The position numbers and the translations under genes are program-made. A stretch of 64,000 nucleotides of DNA from an uncultured Microbacterium sp. (GTDB lineage Bacteria; Actinomycetota; Actinomycetes; Actinomycetales; Microbacteriaceae): the NCBI RefSeq assembly GCF_937927635.1, contig NZ_CALBRW010000011.1, positions 1 to 64,000 on the forward strand. Direction: 5' to 3'. The notes under the pieces were generated by a model. That model was not told the DNA's origin. It did no database searches and was given only the letters and a program-made list of their open reading frames with translations. This document shows, in pieces, positions 1 through 10,876 of this stretch. Numbering within the stretch: the first letter of the stretch is position 1; every line of letters begins with the position of its first letter.

Positions 1-475
1 GCGTCTGCAGGATCATGTGACCGGTGCGGTCGGCCGCGTAGCAGGCGCGGCGCACAGCCGCCTTGCCGTGCTCGGAGGTGTGACCGCCGAAACGGCGCTG
101 GTCGATCTTGCCCTCGGGCGTGCGGTTGAACGGCAGGCCCATGTTCTCGAGGTCGATGACCGCGTCGATGGCCTCCTTGGCGAGGATCTCCGCGGCATCC
201 TGGTCGACGAGGTAGTCGCCGCCCTTGACGGTGTCGTAGGTGTGCCACTCCCAGTTGTCGTCCTCGACGTTCGCCAGCGCTGCGGCCATGCCGCCCTGCG
301 CCGCACCCGTGTGGGAGCGCGTGGGGTAGAGCTTGGAGATCACGGCGGTCCGCGCGTGCGGCCCCGCCTCGATCGCCGCGCGCATCCCGGCGCCGCCAGC
401 GCCGACGATGACGATGTCGAACTCGTGGTAGTGCACGCCGTCGCGGACGACGGAGTCGGAGGTCTGAGTAGTCAC
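1..475 (-). CDS. sdhA: Succinate dehydrogenase flavoprotein subunit, partial
   Basis: Catalytic FAD subunit of complex II (succinate to fumarate, TCA cycle and respiratory chain). Only the first ~158 residues are present; the gene runs off the left edge. The GTG start gives a short N-terminus, then the dinucleotide-binding motif IVGAGGAGMRAA (about residues 23-34) and RSHTGAAQGG, whose His (residue 55) is the usual covalent FAD attachment site. It lies 25 bases downstream of sdhD in the order sdhC-sdhD-sdhA; sdhB would be expected beyond the edge. Family assignment is certain. Confidence 0.96.
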   Translation of the reverse strand, partial: MTTQTSDSVVRDGVHYHEFDIVIVGAGGAGMRAAIEAGPHARTAVISKLYPTRSHTGAAQGGMAAALANVEDDNWEWHTYDTVKGGDYLVDQDAAEILAKEAIDAVIDLENMGLPFNRTPEGKIDQRRFGGHTSEHGKAAVRRACYAADRTGHMILQT

Positions 476-500
476 TGTGTGTTCTGCCTTCTCGTCTCTA

Positions 501-953
501 CTACTTGCCCAGGGCCTGGCAGGTGTCCCACATCGCGCCGCTCTCGAGCACGCCGTTGCAGGGGTCGAACGTGAACACCACGAGGGTGCCCAGGATGATC
601 AGCAGCGCTGCGGCGAGGCCGAGCGCCCAGACCAGGGCCTTGCGGGGGCCTTCGTGCGTGACGTAGTCGTTCACGATGGTGCGCATGCCGTTGGCGCCGT
701 GGATGAGCGCCAGCCACAGCATCAGCACGTCCCACCACTGCCAGAACGGCGTGGCGTACTTTCCGGCGACGAAGCCGAAGTCGATGGCGCGGATGCCCTG
801 GCCGACCATCAGGTTCACGAAGAGGTGGCCGAAGATCAGCACGATCAGGACGACGCCCGATCCGCGCATGAACAGCCAGCCGATCTTCTCCAGGTTGGTC
901 TTGCGCTTGCGGCGTGCGACGGGTGCGGCGGGAGTCGCGGTCTGAACCGACAT
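501..953 (-). CDS. sdhD: Succinate dehydrogenase hydrophobic membrane anchor subunit
   Basis: Small membrane anchor of complex II, 150 residues. A basic N-terminus (ARRKRKTN) precedes three hydrophobic segments (about residues 28-50, 70-92, 105-127). The HGANGMRTIVNDY stretch is the conserved helix-II region near the haem/quinone site. The start ATG overlaps the sdhC stop by one base (TGATG), indicating translational coupling. The C-terminus after the last helix carries two cysteines. Assigned as sdhD by position between sdhC and sdhA and by topology. Confidence 0.9.
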   Translation of the reverse strand: MSVQTATPAAPVARRKRKTNLEKIGWLFMRGSGVVLIVLIFGHLFVNLMVGQGIRAIDFGFVAGKYATPFWQWWDVLMLWLALIHGANGMRTIVNDYVTHEGPRKALVWALGLAAALLIILGTLVVFTFDPCNGVLESGAMWDTCQALGK

Positions 954-1378
954 CAGTTTCCTCCTCCGAACGCGTGCATCAGATGGGTCGGGACGAAGCC
1001 GGCCATCAGCACGACCCACACGCCGATGACGATCCAGAACAGCTGGCGCTGGTACTTCGCGCCCTTGGACCAGAAGTCGACCAGGATGATGCGCAGGCCG
1101 TTCATCGCGTGGAACACGATGCCGGCCACCAGGACCACCTCGCCGAGAGCCATGATCGGGTTCTTGTAGGTGCCGATGACGGCGTTGTAGGCCTCGGGCG
1201 AGACACGGATCAGAGCCGTGTCCAGCACATGCACCAGCAGGAAGAAGAAGATGGCCACGCCGGTGATGCGGTGAAGCACCCAGGACCACATTCCCTCGCG
1301 CCCCCGGTAGAGGGTCCCGCGCGGTGACTTCGAGGTGGTTGTCGATATCGACGGTGCCAAGCGTGTGCTCGTGGACAC
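953..1378 (-). CDS. sdhC: Succinate dehydrogenase cytochrome b556 subunit
   Basis: Membrane anchor of complex II, 141 residues, first gene of the leftward sdh operon. It shows the family sequence RGREGMWSWVLHRITGVAIFF, with the conserved HRITG helix-I motif, and HAMNGLRIILVDF, where His is the expected haem ligand. Three membrane helices are visible. The GTG start is preceded by GGAGG with a 5-base spacer. It is divergent from manC across about 155 bases that hold both promoters. Confidence 0.92.
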   Translation of the reverse strand: MSTSTRLAPSISTTTSKSPRGTLYRGREGMWSWVLHRITGVAIFFFLLVHVLDTALIRVSPEAYNAVIGTYKNPIMALGEVVLVAGIVFHAMNGLRIILVDFWSKGAKYQRQLFWIVIGVWVVLMAGFVPTHLMHAFGGGN

Positions 1379-1440
1379 GTCGTCCTCCCTGCTCGATCGT
1401 GACGTCGGGTCCGTGCATCCGGGCACGCCCGACCTCGTCC

Positions 1441-1446
1441 ATCCTA
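1441..1446 (-). promoter_or_regulatory. Probable -10 element of the sdhCDA promoter
   Basis: Reads TAGGAT on the minus strand, 62 bases upstream of the sdhC GTG. It matches the TANNNT form seen before many genes in this window, and would leave a leader of roughly 55 bases containing the GGAGG ribosome site. No convincing -35 is visible. Confidence 0.4.
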
Positions 1447-1522
1447 TTCCTGTCAGAACGCTGGATGCGACGAAGGGGACCCTTAGCGGTCCGTGCTCAG
1501 CGGCTTCGCCGACTCCCACCGA

Positions 1523-1528
1523 TAGGTT
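1523..1528 (+). promoter_or_regulatory. -10 element of manC, leaderless configuration
   Basis: TAGGTT lies exactly 6 bases before the manC ATG, and no Shine-Dalgarno sequence is present. A transcript would start at or next to the A of ATG. Confidence 0.5.
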
Positions 1529-1534
1529 GGGCGC

Positions 1535-2647
1535 ATGGTGCGAATCGACGACTTCTACGCAGTGATCCCGGCCGGCGGCATCGGCAGCAGGCTGTGGCCG
1601 CTGTCCCGTGCCGACGCACCGAAGTTCCTGCATGACCTCACCGGATCCGGCCACTCGCTGCTGCGCGACACGTGGGACCGCCTGGAGCCGCTGGCGGGCC
1701 CCGAGCGGATCGCCGTGGTCACGGGGCGAGCGCACCGCGCGGCCGTGGAGGGCCAGCTGCCCGGCATCCCGGATGAGAACGTCTTCCTCGAGTCCGAGCC
1801 CCGGGAGTCGGCGGCGGCGATCGGCCTCGCCGCTGCGATCCTGCACCGCCGCGACCCGGACGTCATCATCGGCTCGTTCAGCGCCGATCACGTCATCCAG
1901 GGCACGCAGGTGTTCCAGTGGGCCGTGCAGCAGGCCGTGCAGGTGGCTCGCCAGGGATACATCGTCACCATCGGCATCCCGCCCACCGAGCCGTCCGTGG
2001 GCTTCGGGTACATCAAGCGCGCTGGGGAGATCGTCGTCGACGGCGCGCCCGAGGCCACGCTCGTGGAGCGGTTCGTCGAGAAGCCGGACCTCGCGACGGC
2101 GAAGGAGTACGTCGCGAGCCGCGACTACCTGTGGAACGCCGGCATGTTCATCTCGAAGGCGAGTGTGCTGCTGGACGAGCTGGCCGCCAACGAGCCCGAG
2201 CTGCACGCGGGGCTGGTCGAACTGGCGGCCGCCTGGGACGACCGCGACCTGCGCGGGCCGGCCGTGGACCGCATCTGGCCGCGGCTGAAGAAGATCGCCA
2301 TCGACTACGCGGTCGCCGAGCCCGCCGCCGAGCGAGGCCGCCTGGCCGTGATCCCCGGGCACTTCGACTGGGACGACGTGGGGGACTTCGCCTCGCTGAC
2401 CAAGCTCATCACCCACGGCCGCAAGAACGATCTCGCCGTGCTGGGACCGAAGGCGAGAGTGCTGTCGGATGCCGCCAGCGGCATCCTCGTGAGCCAGACC
2501 TCGCGCGTGATCAGCCTGGTGGGCGTGAAGGACATCGTCGTGGTGGACACCCCCGACGCGCTGCTGGTGACGACCGTGGAGCATGCGCAGCGGGTGAAGG
2601 GCGTCGTCGAGTCGCTCAAGCTCACCGGTCGCGGCGACGTGCTCTGA
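1535..2647 (+). CDS. manC: Mannose-1-phosphate guanylyltransferase
   Basis: Transfers GMP from GTP to mannose-1-phosphate to give GDP-mannose, used for mannosylation of cell-envelope glycans. The 370 residues carry the nucleotidyltransferase signature AGGIGSRLWPLSR (residues 13-25) followed by PKFLHDL, and FVEKPD mid-protein. There is no C-terminal cupin isomerase domain, so it is the monofunctional actinobacterial form. It is transcribed alone, divergently from sdh, and is probably leaderless. Confidence 0.9.
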   Translation: MVRIDDFYAVIPAGGIGSRLWPLSRADAPKFLHDLTGSGHSLLRDTWDRLEPLAGPERIAVVTGRAHRAAVEGQLPGIPDENVFLESEPRESAAAIGLAAAILHRRDPDVIIGSFSADHVIQGTQVFQWAVQQAVQVARQGYIVTIGIPPTEPSVGFGYIKRAGEIVVDGAPEATLVERFVEKPDLATAKEYVASRDYLWNAGMFISKASVLLDELAANEPELHAGLVELAAAWDDRDLRGPAVDRIWPRLKKIAIDYAVAEPAAERGRLAVIPGHFDWDDVGDFASLTKLITHGRKNDLAVLGPKARVLSDAASGILVSQTSRVISLVGVKDIVVVDTPDALLVTTVEHAQRVKGVVESLKLTGRGDVL

Positions 2648-2767
2648 GTTGCGGAATCATAACCATTCGCCCTGCTGACGCCAACCGGAGATGCGGCCGG
2701 GCGTAACCGTGGGTAACTTGGATCGACCCGCGACATCCGCGGAGAAGATCTCATGGGGAGGCAAAGA

Positions 2768-3850
2768 GTGCCCATCTCTACGACCAAGAAGATGCTCGCG
2801 GTGACCGTCGCCGCTGGCGTCATCCTCGCTCTCGCCGGCTGCGGCCAGGCTCCGACCGAGAAGTCCGGCAGCGCGGGCGACAAACCGGCGGCATCCAAGT
2901 ACCAGACGTGCATCGTCTCGGACATGGGCGGCTTCGACGACAAGTCGTTCAACCAGCTGTCCTACGAAGGTGCCAAGAAGGCCGCCGACGAGATCGGCGT
3001 GAAGCTCAAGGAGGCGCAGTCCAACGCCGAGACCGAGTACGCCCCGAACGTGGAGAACATGGTCTCCGAGGGCTGCAACGCCATCGTCACCGTCGGCTTC
3101 GCGCTCTCGGCCGCCACGGTCGACGCGGCCAACGCCAACCCCGACACCGACTTCATCCTCATCGATGACGCCGGCGGCGACAAGAAGCCCGACAACGTCA
3201 AGCCGCTGCTGTACAACACGGCAGAGGCCGCGTTCATGGCCGGCTACCTGTCGGCCGGCTACTCGAAGACCGGCAAGGTCGGCACCTTCGGCGGCATGGA
3301 GTTCCCGACCGTGACCATCTTCATGGACGGCTTCAAGCAGGGCGTGGACTACTTCAACAAGGAGAACTCCAAGAGCGTCGCGGTCGTGGGCTGGGACGGC
3401 AAGACCGGCTCGTTCACCGGTGGCTTCGAGGCCAACCAGGACGCCAAGACCGTGGCGACCAACATCATCGACCAGGGCGTCGACGTGCTGTTCCCGGTCG
3501 GCGGCCCGATCTACCAGTCCGGCCTGCAGGCCATCAAGGACTCCGGCAAGGACATCGCCCTCATCGGCGCCGACGCCGACCTCTTCGTCACGGACCCGAC
3601 CACGGACGACTACGTCCTGACCTCGGTCATGAAGGAGATGGACACGTCCACCTACGAGGCCGTGATGGCCGCGTCGGAGGGCAAGTTCAGCGGCGAGCCG
3701 TACATCGGCACCCTCGAGAACAAGGGCGTCGGCATCGCGCCGCTGCACAACTTCGAGAGCAAGGTCGACCCGGCCCTCGTCAAGAAGGTCGACGAGATCA
3801 AGCAGGGAATCATCGACGGCAAGATCACCGTCAAGTCCTACCTCGACTGA
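2768..3850 (+). CDS. BMP-family nucleoside-binding lipoprotein
   Basis: Extracellular solute-binding lipoprotein of the BMP/PnrA (Med) family, which binds purine or pyrimidine nucleosides for ABC import. From the chosen GTG start it is 360 residues: basic n-region, hydrophobic core, lipobox LALAGC with Cys25, then the mature domain with SDMGGFDDKSFNQ, typical of BMP ligand sites. An in-frame ATG exists at 2753, but GGGGAGG (2755-2761) lies inside those codons and is well spaced for GTG 2768, so GTG is preferred. It is the first gene of the nucleoside uptake and salvage block. Confidence 0.92.
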   Translation: MPISTTKKMLAVTVAAGVILALAGCGQAPTEKSGSAGDKPAASKYQTCIVSDMGGFDDKSFNQLSYEGAKKAADEIGVKLKEAQSNAETEYAPNVENMVSEGCNAIVTVGFALSAATVDAANANPDTDFILIDDAGGDKKPDNVKPLLYNTAEAAFMAGYLSAGYSKTGKVGTFGGMEFPTVTIFMDGFKQGVDYFNKENSKSVAVVGWDGKTGSFTGGFEANQDAKTVATNIIDQGVDVLFPVGGPIYQSGLQAIKDSGKDIALIGADADLFVTDPTTDDYVLTSVMKEMDTSTYEAVMAASEGKFSGEPYIGTLENKGVGIAPLHNFESKVDPALVKKVDEIKQGIIDGKITVKSYLD

Positions 3851-3862
3851 GCGAGGATTCTG

Positions 3863-3895
3863 CAGCGGGGAGGTCGTACTCCGGCCTCCCCGCTG
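3863..3895 (+). terminator. Stem-loop after the binding-protein gene
   Basis: A perfect 11-bp inverted repeat, CAGCGGGGAGG (3863-3873) with CCTCCCCGCTG (3885-3895), has an 11-base loop and lies 13 bases after the lipoprotein stop. It has no T-tract, so it may act as an attenuator or 3'-end stabiliser giving more binding protein than transporter. Confidence 0.6.
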
Positions 3896-3936
3896 TCGTC
3901 TGCCCGGCGACCCTGGGACGGACCGAAAGTCACGAA

Positions 3937-3942
3937 TAGGAT
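3937..3942 (+). promoter_or_regulatory. -10 element before the ABC ATPase gene
   Basis: TAGGAT lies 7 bases before the ATG at 3950, with no Shine-Dalgarno sequence between. It suggests a second, leaderless promoter after the stem-loop. Confidence 0.45.
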
Positions 3943-3949
3943 CGGACAT

Positions 3950-5460
3950 ATGAAGCTCGAGCTGCGCGGCATAACGAAGAGGTTCGGCGCACTGACTGCC
4001 AACGACCACATCGATCTGGTGGTGAACCCCGGCGAGATCCACTCCCTGCTGGGTGAGAACGGCGCAGGCAAGTCCACGCTGATGAATGTGCTCTACGGGC
4101 TGTACCAGGCCGATGAGGGAGAGATCCTCATCGACGACGTGGTTCAGCACTTCGACGGGCCCGGCGATGCCATGAACGCGGGGATCGGCATGGTGCACCA
4201 GCACTTCATGCTGGTGCCGGTGTTCACCGTGGCGGAGAACGTCATGCTCGGCCACGAGAAGACGTCCTTCGGAGGCAGGCTGGATCTGGCGGCCGCCCGC
4301 CGTCAGGTGAAGGAGATCTCCGATCGCTTCGGTTTCGACGTGGACCCGGATGCCGTCGTCGAGGACCTCCCCGTCGGCGTGCAGCAGCGCGTGGAGATCA
4401 TCAAGGCGCTCTCGCGCGACGCCAGTATCCTCGTCTTCGACGAGCCGACCGCCGTCCTGACCCCGCAGGAGACCGACGAGCTGATGGCCACCATGCGCCG
4501 GCTCAAGGAGCAGGGCACCGCGATCGTCTTCATCACCCACAAGCTGCGCGAGGTGCGCGAGGTCGCAGACCGCATCACCGTGATCCGGCTCGGCAAGGTC
4601 GTCGGCGAGGCCGAGCCCACGGCCTCGAACACCGAGCTCGCCTCGCTGATGGTGGGCCGCGCCGTCGAGCTGACCGTGCACAAGGGCCTGCCGAACGTGC
4701 AGCAGAACGGACTGGTCGTCGAGGGCCTCACCGTCACGGACGCCGTCGGCACGGTGCTCGTCGACGACGCGTCCTTCGAGGTGCACGGCGGCGAGGTGCT
4801 CGCCATCGCCGGCGTGCAGGGCAACGGCCAGACCGAGCTCACCGAGGCGCTGATGGGCCTGCAGGAGAAGGTCCGAGGCAGCATCCGTCTGAACGGCCAG
4901 GAGCTGGTGGGCCGCAGCGTGCGGCACATCCTCGACGCAGGCGTGGGCTTCGTCCCCGAGGACCGCGGTGTGGACGGCCTGGTCAAGGAGTTCTCCATCG
5001 CCGAGAACCTCATGCTGGACCGCTCCAACGGCGCACCGTTCGTGAAGGCCGGCGCGCTGCAGCTGGGGCTGCTGGACCAGTTCGCGCGCGAGAAGATCGC
5101 CGAGTTCGACATCCGCACCCAGGGGCCGACGCAGCCGGCCGGCCGCCTCTCCGGCGGCAACCAGCAGAAGGTCGTGCTGGCCCGTGAGCTCAGCCGCGAC
5201 CTGTCGCTGTTCGTGGCGGCGCAGCCCACCCGCGGTGTGGACGTCGGCTCGATCGAGTTCATCCACAAGCGGGTCATCGAGACGCGGGACGCCGGTGTGC
5301 CGGTGATCGTGATCTCCACCGAGCTCGACGAGGTCACCGCGCTCGCCGACCGGATCCTGGTGATGTACCGCGGCAGGATCGTCGGAATCGTGCCCGGCGA
5401 CACCCCGCGCGAGCAGCTGGGCCTGATGATGGCCGGCGCCGTGAACGAAGGAGCCCAGGC

Positions 5461-5464
<4 letters not shown>
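3950..5464 (+). CDS. Nucleoside ABC transporter, double ATP-binding protein
   Basis: Two fused nucleotide-binding domains, 504 residues, that power the importer formed with the next two permeases (NupO/YufO type). NBD1 has a complete Walker A GENGAGKST (residues 35-43), signature LPVGVQQR and Walker B FDEPTAVLTP. NBD2 is degenerate in the way usual for this family: Walker A GVQGNGQT lacks Lys, the signature LSGGNQQK is intact, and Walker B reads AAQPTRGVD. Its stop overlaps the next ATG by 4 bases. Substrate is inferred from the BMP lipoprotein and downstream salvage enzymes. Confidence 0.92.
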
Positions 5465-6719
<1,255 letters not shown>

Positions 6720-6723
<4 letters not shown>

Positions 6724-7994
6724 GCGTCCAGACCCTCGAGGCGGAGCCCCGCACCGTCACCGTCGTCTCCTGGAAGACGCCGATCATCCTGTCGGTCGTC
6801 GTCGTGCTGGTGGCGCTGCTGCCACTGCTGGCGCCGCGCAAGGGGGACGCCACCTTCCGGTTCGCCGGCGGCAACGAGATCCTCGCCATTCCCGATCTCA
6901 GCCTGCCAGGCACCGCGACCGCCTGGGTCGGTGTCGTGATCGCCGCCGTGATCGCCTTGCTGGCGGTGATGCGCGCCCTGCAGCACCGCACGCTGCCGCT
7001 GTGGCTGGTCGCGGTGTACGCCGCCGCTCTGATCTTCGGATTCCTGGCCTGGGCAGCCGCCGGCAGCGAGGGCACCCTGCCGATGATCAGCCTGCTCAGC
7101 GGTGCGCTGGCGCTGGCGACCCCCCTGATCTTCGGCGCCCTGGGCGGCGTGATCGGCGAGCGCGCCGGCGTCGTGAACATCGCCATCGAGGCCCAGCTGC
7201 TGGCGGGCGCGTTCTGCGCGGCCATCGTCGCCTCCGTGACGGGCACGCCGTGGGCGGGCCTGATCGCGGCCATGGTCGCCGGCGTGCTGGTGGCGCTGGT
7301 GCTGGGCATCTTCTCGATCACGTACTACGTCGACCAGGTCATCGTCGGCGTCGTGCTGAACGTGCTGGTCATCGGCATCACCAGCTTCCTGTTCCGGCAG
7401 GTGCTGGCGCCCGATCAGGCGACGCTGAACACCGTCGAGCCGTTCAAGCGGCTCGCCATCCCGCTGCTCAGCCAGATCCCGGTGCTGGGCCCGATCCTGT
7501 TCCGGCAGACCATCATCGTGTACTTGATGTACATCATCGTGTTCGTGGTCTGGTACGGCATGTACCGCACCCGCTGGGGGCTGCGCATGCGCGCGGTCGG
7601 CGAGCACCCGCAGGCCGCCGACACCGTCGGCATCAACGTCGCCCGCACCCGCTACATGAACGTGCTCATCGCCGGAGCCATCGCGGGCATGGGCGGTGCG
7701 TTCTACACGCTGGTGTCGGTGCCGCGGTTCAACCCCGAGATGACCGCCGGTGCGGGCTTCATCGCCCTGGCCGCGGTGATCTTCGGAAAGTGGGATCCGA
7801 TCAAGGCGACTCTGGCCGCCCTGCTGTTCGGCTTCGCCACCAACCTGCAGAGCGTGCTGAGCGTGATCGGCTCCCCGGTGCCGAGCCAGTTCATGCTGAT
7901 GCTGCCGTACATCGTGACGATCTTCGCCGTCGCCGGCCTGGTCGGGCGCTCCCGCCCACCGGCAGAGGACGGCGTGCCGTACATCAAGTCCTGA
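6720..7994 (+). CDS. Nucleoside ABC transporter permease 2
   Basis: Second permease of the importer (NupQ type), 424 residues and multispanning. It shares family landmarks with permease 1, namely ERAGVVNIAIEAQLLAGAF and MRAVGEHPQAADTVGINV. The GTG start overlaps the TGA of permease 1 (GTGA) and is preceded by AAGGAGG at good spacing. Two different permeases plus a double ATPase and a BMP lipoprotein make the importer complete. Confidence 0.9.
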
Positions 7995-8036
7995 CGGCTC
8001 GCCGCACATCACATCCAAGAGGAGCTGAACCGAGCA

Positions 8037-8435
8037 ATGACCGACATCGACTGGGACGACCTGCGACAGGTCGCGACCGACGCGATGACGAAGGCGTACG
8101 CGCCGTACTCCCGCTACCGGGTGGGGGCTGCGGCTCTCGTGGACGACGGGCGCGTGATCGCCGGCTGCAACGTGGAGAACGCCTCGTACGGCGTCACGCT
8201 GTGCGCGGAGTGCACGCTGGTCGGCGAGCTGCATATGTCGGGCGGCGGCCGGCTGGTGGCGTTCGTGTGCGTCAACGGCGAAGGGGAGACCATCATGCCG
8301 TGCGGCCGGTGCCGCCAGCTGCTGTTCGAGCACTCCAGCCCGGAGATGCTGCTGGAGACCGTCTCCGGCATCCGCACCATCGATGAGGTCCTGCCGGACG
8401 CGTTCGGCCCGCGAGACCTGGAGGCAGCAAGATGA
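8037..8435 (+). CDS. cdd: Cytidine deaminase
   Basis: Deaminates cytidine and deoxycytidine to uridine and deoxyuridine. It is the short homotetrameric type, 132 residues. Zinc ligands and the catalytic Glu are visible in NVENASYGVTLCAEC (Cys, then Glu) and PCGRCRQ (two Cys). A Shine-Dalgarno AGGAG lies before the ATG. Placed between the nucleoside importer and the pyrimidine phosphorylase, overlapping the latter by 4 bases, which fits a pyrimidine salvage operon. Confidence 0.95.
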   Translation: MTDIDWDDLRQVATDAMTKAYAPYSRYRVGAAALVDDGRVIAGCNVENASYGVTLCAECTLVGELHMSGGGRLVAFVCVNGEGETIMPCGRCRQLLFEHSSPEMLLETVSGIRTIDEVLPDAFGPRDLEAAR

Positions 8436-9724
8436 GCGTCGAGCCGTTCGATGCCGTCGATGTCATCCGCACCAAGCGCGACGGCGGCGCGGTCGCCGAA
8501 GCGCCGTTGCGCTGGATGATCGACGCGTACACCCGTGGTTACGTGTCGGATGCTCAGATGGCGTCCTTCGCGATGGCCGTGCTGCAGCGCGGCATGGACC
8601 GCGACGAGATCCGCGTGATGACCGACGCGATGATCGCGACGGGGGAGCGGATGAGCTTCGCCGCGCTGGGCAAGCGCACGGTCGACAAGCACTCCACCGG
8701 GGGTGTGGGCGACAAGATCACCCTGCCGCTGGCGCCGCTGGTGGCATCCTTCGGCGTGGCCGTACCGCAGCTGAGCGGCCGGGGCCTGGGCCACACCGGC
8801 GGCACGCTGGACAAGCTGGAGTCCATCCCCGGTTGGCGCGCGGCGCTGAGCAACGAGGAGATGTTCGCGCAGATGCAGGGAGATGTCGGCGCGGTCATCT
8901 GCGCCGCAGGTTCCGGTCTGGCGCCCGCCGACAAGAAGCTGTACGCGCTGCGCGATGTCACCGGCACCGTGGAGGCCATCCCGCTGATCGCCTCCAGCAT
9001 CATGTCGAAGAAGATAGCCGAGGGCACCGACGCCCTGGTACTGGACGTGAAATTCGGCAACGGCGCGTTCATGCAGGACATCGACCGGGCCCGCGAGCTC
9101 GCGCGCACCATGGTGGCACTCGGCACCGACTCCGGCGTGGCCACCACCGCGCTGCTGACCGACATGAACGTGCCGCTGGGTCTGGCCATCGGCAACGCCA
9201 ACGAGGTCCGCGAATCCGTCGAGATCCTCGCCGGCGGCGGCCCCGCCGACGTGCGGGAGCTGACTCTCGCCCTCGCCCGCGAGATGCTCGCGCTGGCCGG
9301 ACAGCCGGATGCCGATGTGGAGAAGGCACTCGACGACGGTCGCGCGATGGACTCGTGGAAGGCGATGATCCGCGCGCAGGATGGGGATCCGGATGCCGCG
9401 CTGCCCGCTCCGCGCGAGACGCACATCGTCCGCTCTGCCGTCGACGGCGTCGTGACCCGCATGGACGCGCTGCCGTTCGGCGTCGCCGCCTGGCGTCTGG
9501 GTGCCGGGCGTGCGCGCGCCGAGGATCCGGTGATCCACGCCGCGGGCATCGACCTGGCCGTCAAGCCCGGTGACAGGGTGAGCGCCGGCCAGCCGTTGTT
9601 CACGCTGGCTGCGGATGACGACGCGCGCTTCGCGCGTGCGCTGCAGGCGCTGGACGGCGCGTACGAGGTCGGCCAGGACGCACCGGCCGCCGCCCCCATC
9701 GTGCGCGAGCGCATCACCGCCTGA
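8432..9724 (+). CDS. deoA: Thymidine / pyrimidine-nucleoside phosphorylase
   Basis: Phosphorolysis of thymidine, deoxyuridine or uridine to base and (deoxy)ribose-1-phosphate. The 430 residues show the glycosyltransferase-family-3 fold: SFAMAVLQRGM near the N-terminus, phosphate-binding KHSTGGVGDK (about residues 85-94), and SGRGLGHTGGTLDKLES. The C-terminal PYNP domain is present. The start ATG overlaps the cdd stop (ATGA). From sequence alone, thymidine-specific and broad pyrimidine phosphorylase cannot be separated. Confidence 0.92.
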   Translation: MSVEPFDAVDVIRTKRDGGAVAEAPLRWMIDAYTRGYVSDAQMASFAMAVLQRGMDRDEIRVMTDAMIATGERMSFAALGKRTVDKHSTGGVGDKITLPLAPLVASFGVAVPQLSGRGLGHTGGTLDKLESIPGWRAALSNEEMFAQMQGDVGAVICAAGSGLAPADKKLYALRDVTGTVEAIPLIASSIMSKKIAEGTDALVLDVKFGNGAFMQDIDRARELARTMVALGTDSGVATTALLTDMNVPLGLAIGNANEVRESVEILAGGGPADVRELTLALAREMLALAGQPDADVEKALDDGRAMDSWKAMIRAQDGDPDAALPAPRETHIVRSAVDGVVTRMDALPFGVAAWRLGAGRARAEDPVIHAAGIDLAVKPGDRVSAGQPLFTLAADDDARFARALQALDGAYEVGQDAPAAAPIVRERITA

Positions 9725-9753
9725 GCGGTCACCACACACCACCGGAGGATTCC

Positions 9754-10869
9754 ATGGCCATCGACCATAACGGCGACATGAAGGTGCAGGGTCTCTCGCT
9801 GCGTGCACTGCCGAAGGTCTCGCTGCACGACCATCTCGACGGCGCGGTGCGGCCCGAGACGATCATCGACCTCGCGGGTGCGGCTGGCATCGAGACCCCC
9901 GCGAAGGACGCCGCGGGGCTGCGTCGCTGGTTCGCGCAGCAGTGCGGCGCTGGCTCGCTGCCCGCCTATCTGAAGACCTTCGAGCTGGTGGCCGCGGTCA
10001 CGCAGACCGAAGCCGCGCTCACCCGCATCGCACGCGAGTACGTGGCTGATCTCGCGGCCGACGGCGTGATCTACGGCGAGGTGCGCTGGGCTCCCGAGCA
10101 GCACACCGTCGGCGGGCTGAGCCCGAACCGGGCCGTCGCCGCCGTCCAGCGGGGTCTCGAGGAGGGCGAGGAGGAGGCCGAGGCCGCCGGACGCAGCATC
10201 CGCATCTCTCAGATCCTCTCCGCCATGCGCCAGGGCGATCGTTCTCTTGAGATCGCCCGACTCGCCGTCGCGAACCGCGAGCACGGCGTGGTCGCGTTCG
10301 ACATCGCCGGACCCGAGGACGGCTTCCCGGCTTCGCGTCACCGCGAGGCGTTCGACTACCTGGCATCCGAATTCCTGCCGGTCACCGTGCACGCCGGCGA
10401 GGGGGCCGGCTCGGCATCCATCCGCTCCGCGCTGATCGACGGACGTGCACTGCGGCTCGGTCACGGTGTGCGCATCGCCGAAGACCTGCAGGTGATCGAG
10501 CGCGAGGGCGACGACGTGCAGGTGCAGTTCGGCGACCTGGCGCGCTGGGTGCGCGACCGGGAGATCCCCCTGGAGCTCTCGCCGTCCTCGAACCTGCAGA
10601 CCGGTGCGATCGCGCAGTGGGGTGACGAGGCGGCCGATCACCCGTTCGACCTGTTGTACCAGCTGGGCTTCGCAGTCACGGTGAACACCGATAACCGCAC
10701 CATGAGCGCCACCACGCTCACTCGTGAGCTCGGGCTGCTGGTCGACGCGTTCGAGTACGATCTCGACGACCTGGAGGTGTTCCAGTTCAACGCCGCCTCG
10801 GCGGCCTTCCTCCCCGTCGAGGAGCGTGAGGAACTGGTCGAGATGATCGCCGAGGGCTTCGAACGGTGA
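9754..10869 (+). CDS. add: Adenosine deaminase
   Basis: Converts adenosine and deoxyadenosine to inosine and deoxyinosine, 371 residues. Zinc-binding HDHLDG near residue 31, HAGEGAGSASI with the catalytic-region His and Glu, GHGVRI, SSNLQTGAI and NTDNRTMS are the actinobacterial variants of the family motifs. CGGAGG precedes the ATG with a normal spacer. Its product feeds the purine nucleoside phosphorylase at 22.1-22.9 kb. Confidence 0.94.
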   Translation: MAIDHNGDMKVQGLSLRALPKVSLHDHLDGAVRPETIIDLAGAAGIETPAKDAAGLRRWFAQQCGAGSLPAYLKTFELVAAVTQTEAALTRIAREYVADLAADGVIYGEVRWAPEQHTVGGLSPNRAVAAVQRGLEEGEEEAEAAGRSIRISQILSAMRQGDRSLEIARLAVANREHGVVAFDIAGPEDGFPASRHREAFDYLASEFLPVTVHAGEGAGSASIRSALIDGRALRLGHGVRIAEDLQVIEREGDDVQVQFGDLARWVRDREIPLELSPSSNLQTGAIAQWGDEAADHPFDLLYQLGFAVTVNTDNRTMSATTLTRELGLLVDAFEYDLDDLEVFQFNAASAAFLPVEEREELVEMIAEGFER

Positions 10870-10876
10870 GCACCGC

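Noticed and set aside
953..2584. Long leftward frame running through manC into sdhC
   Set aside because: Shadow of manC codon bias; sdhC starts at GTG 1378 with a good ribosome site and the upstream part has no recognisable domain.
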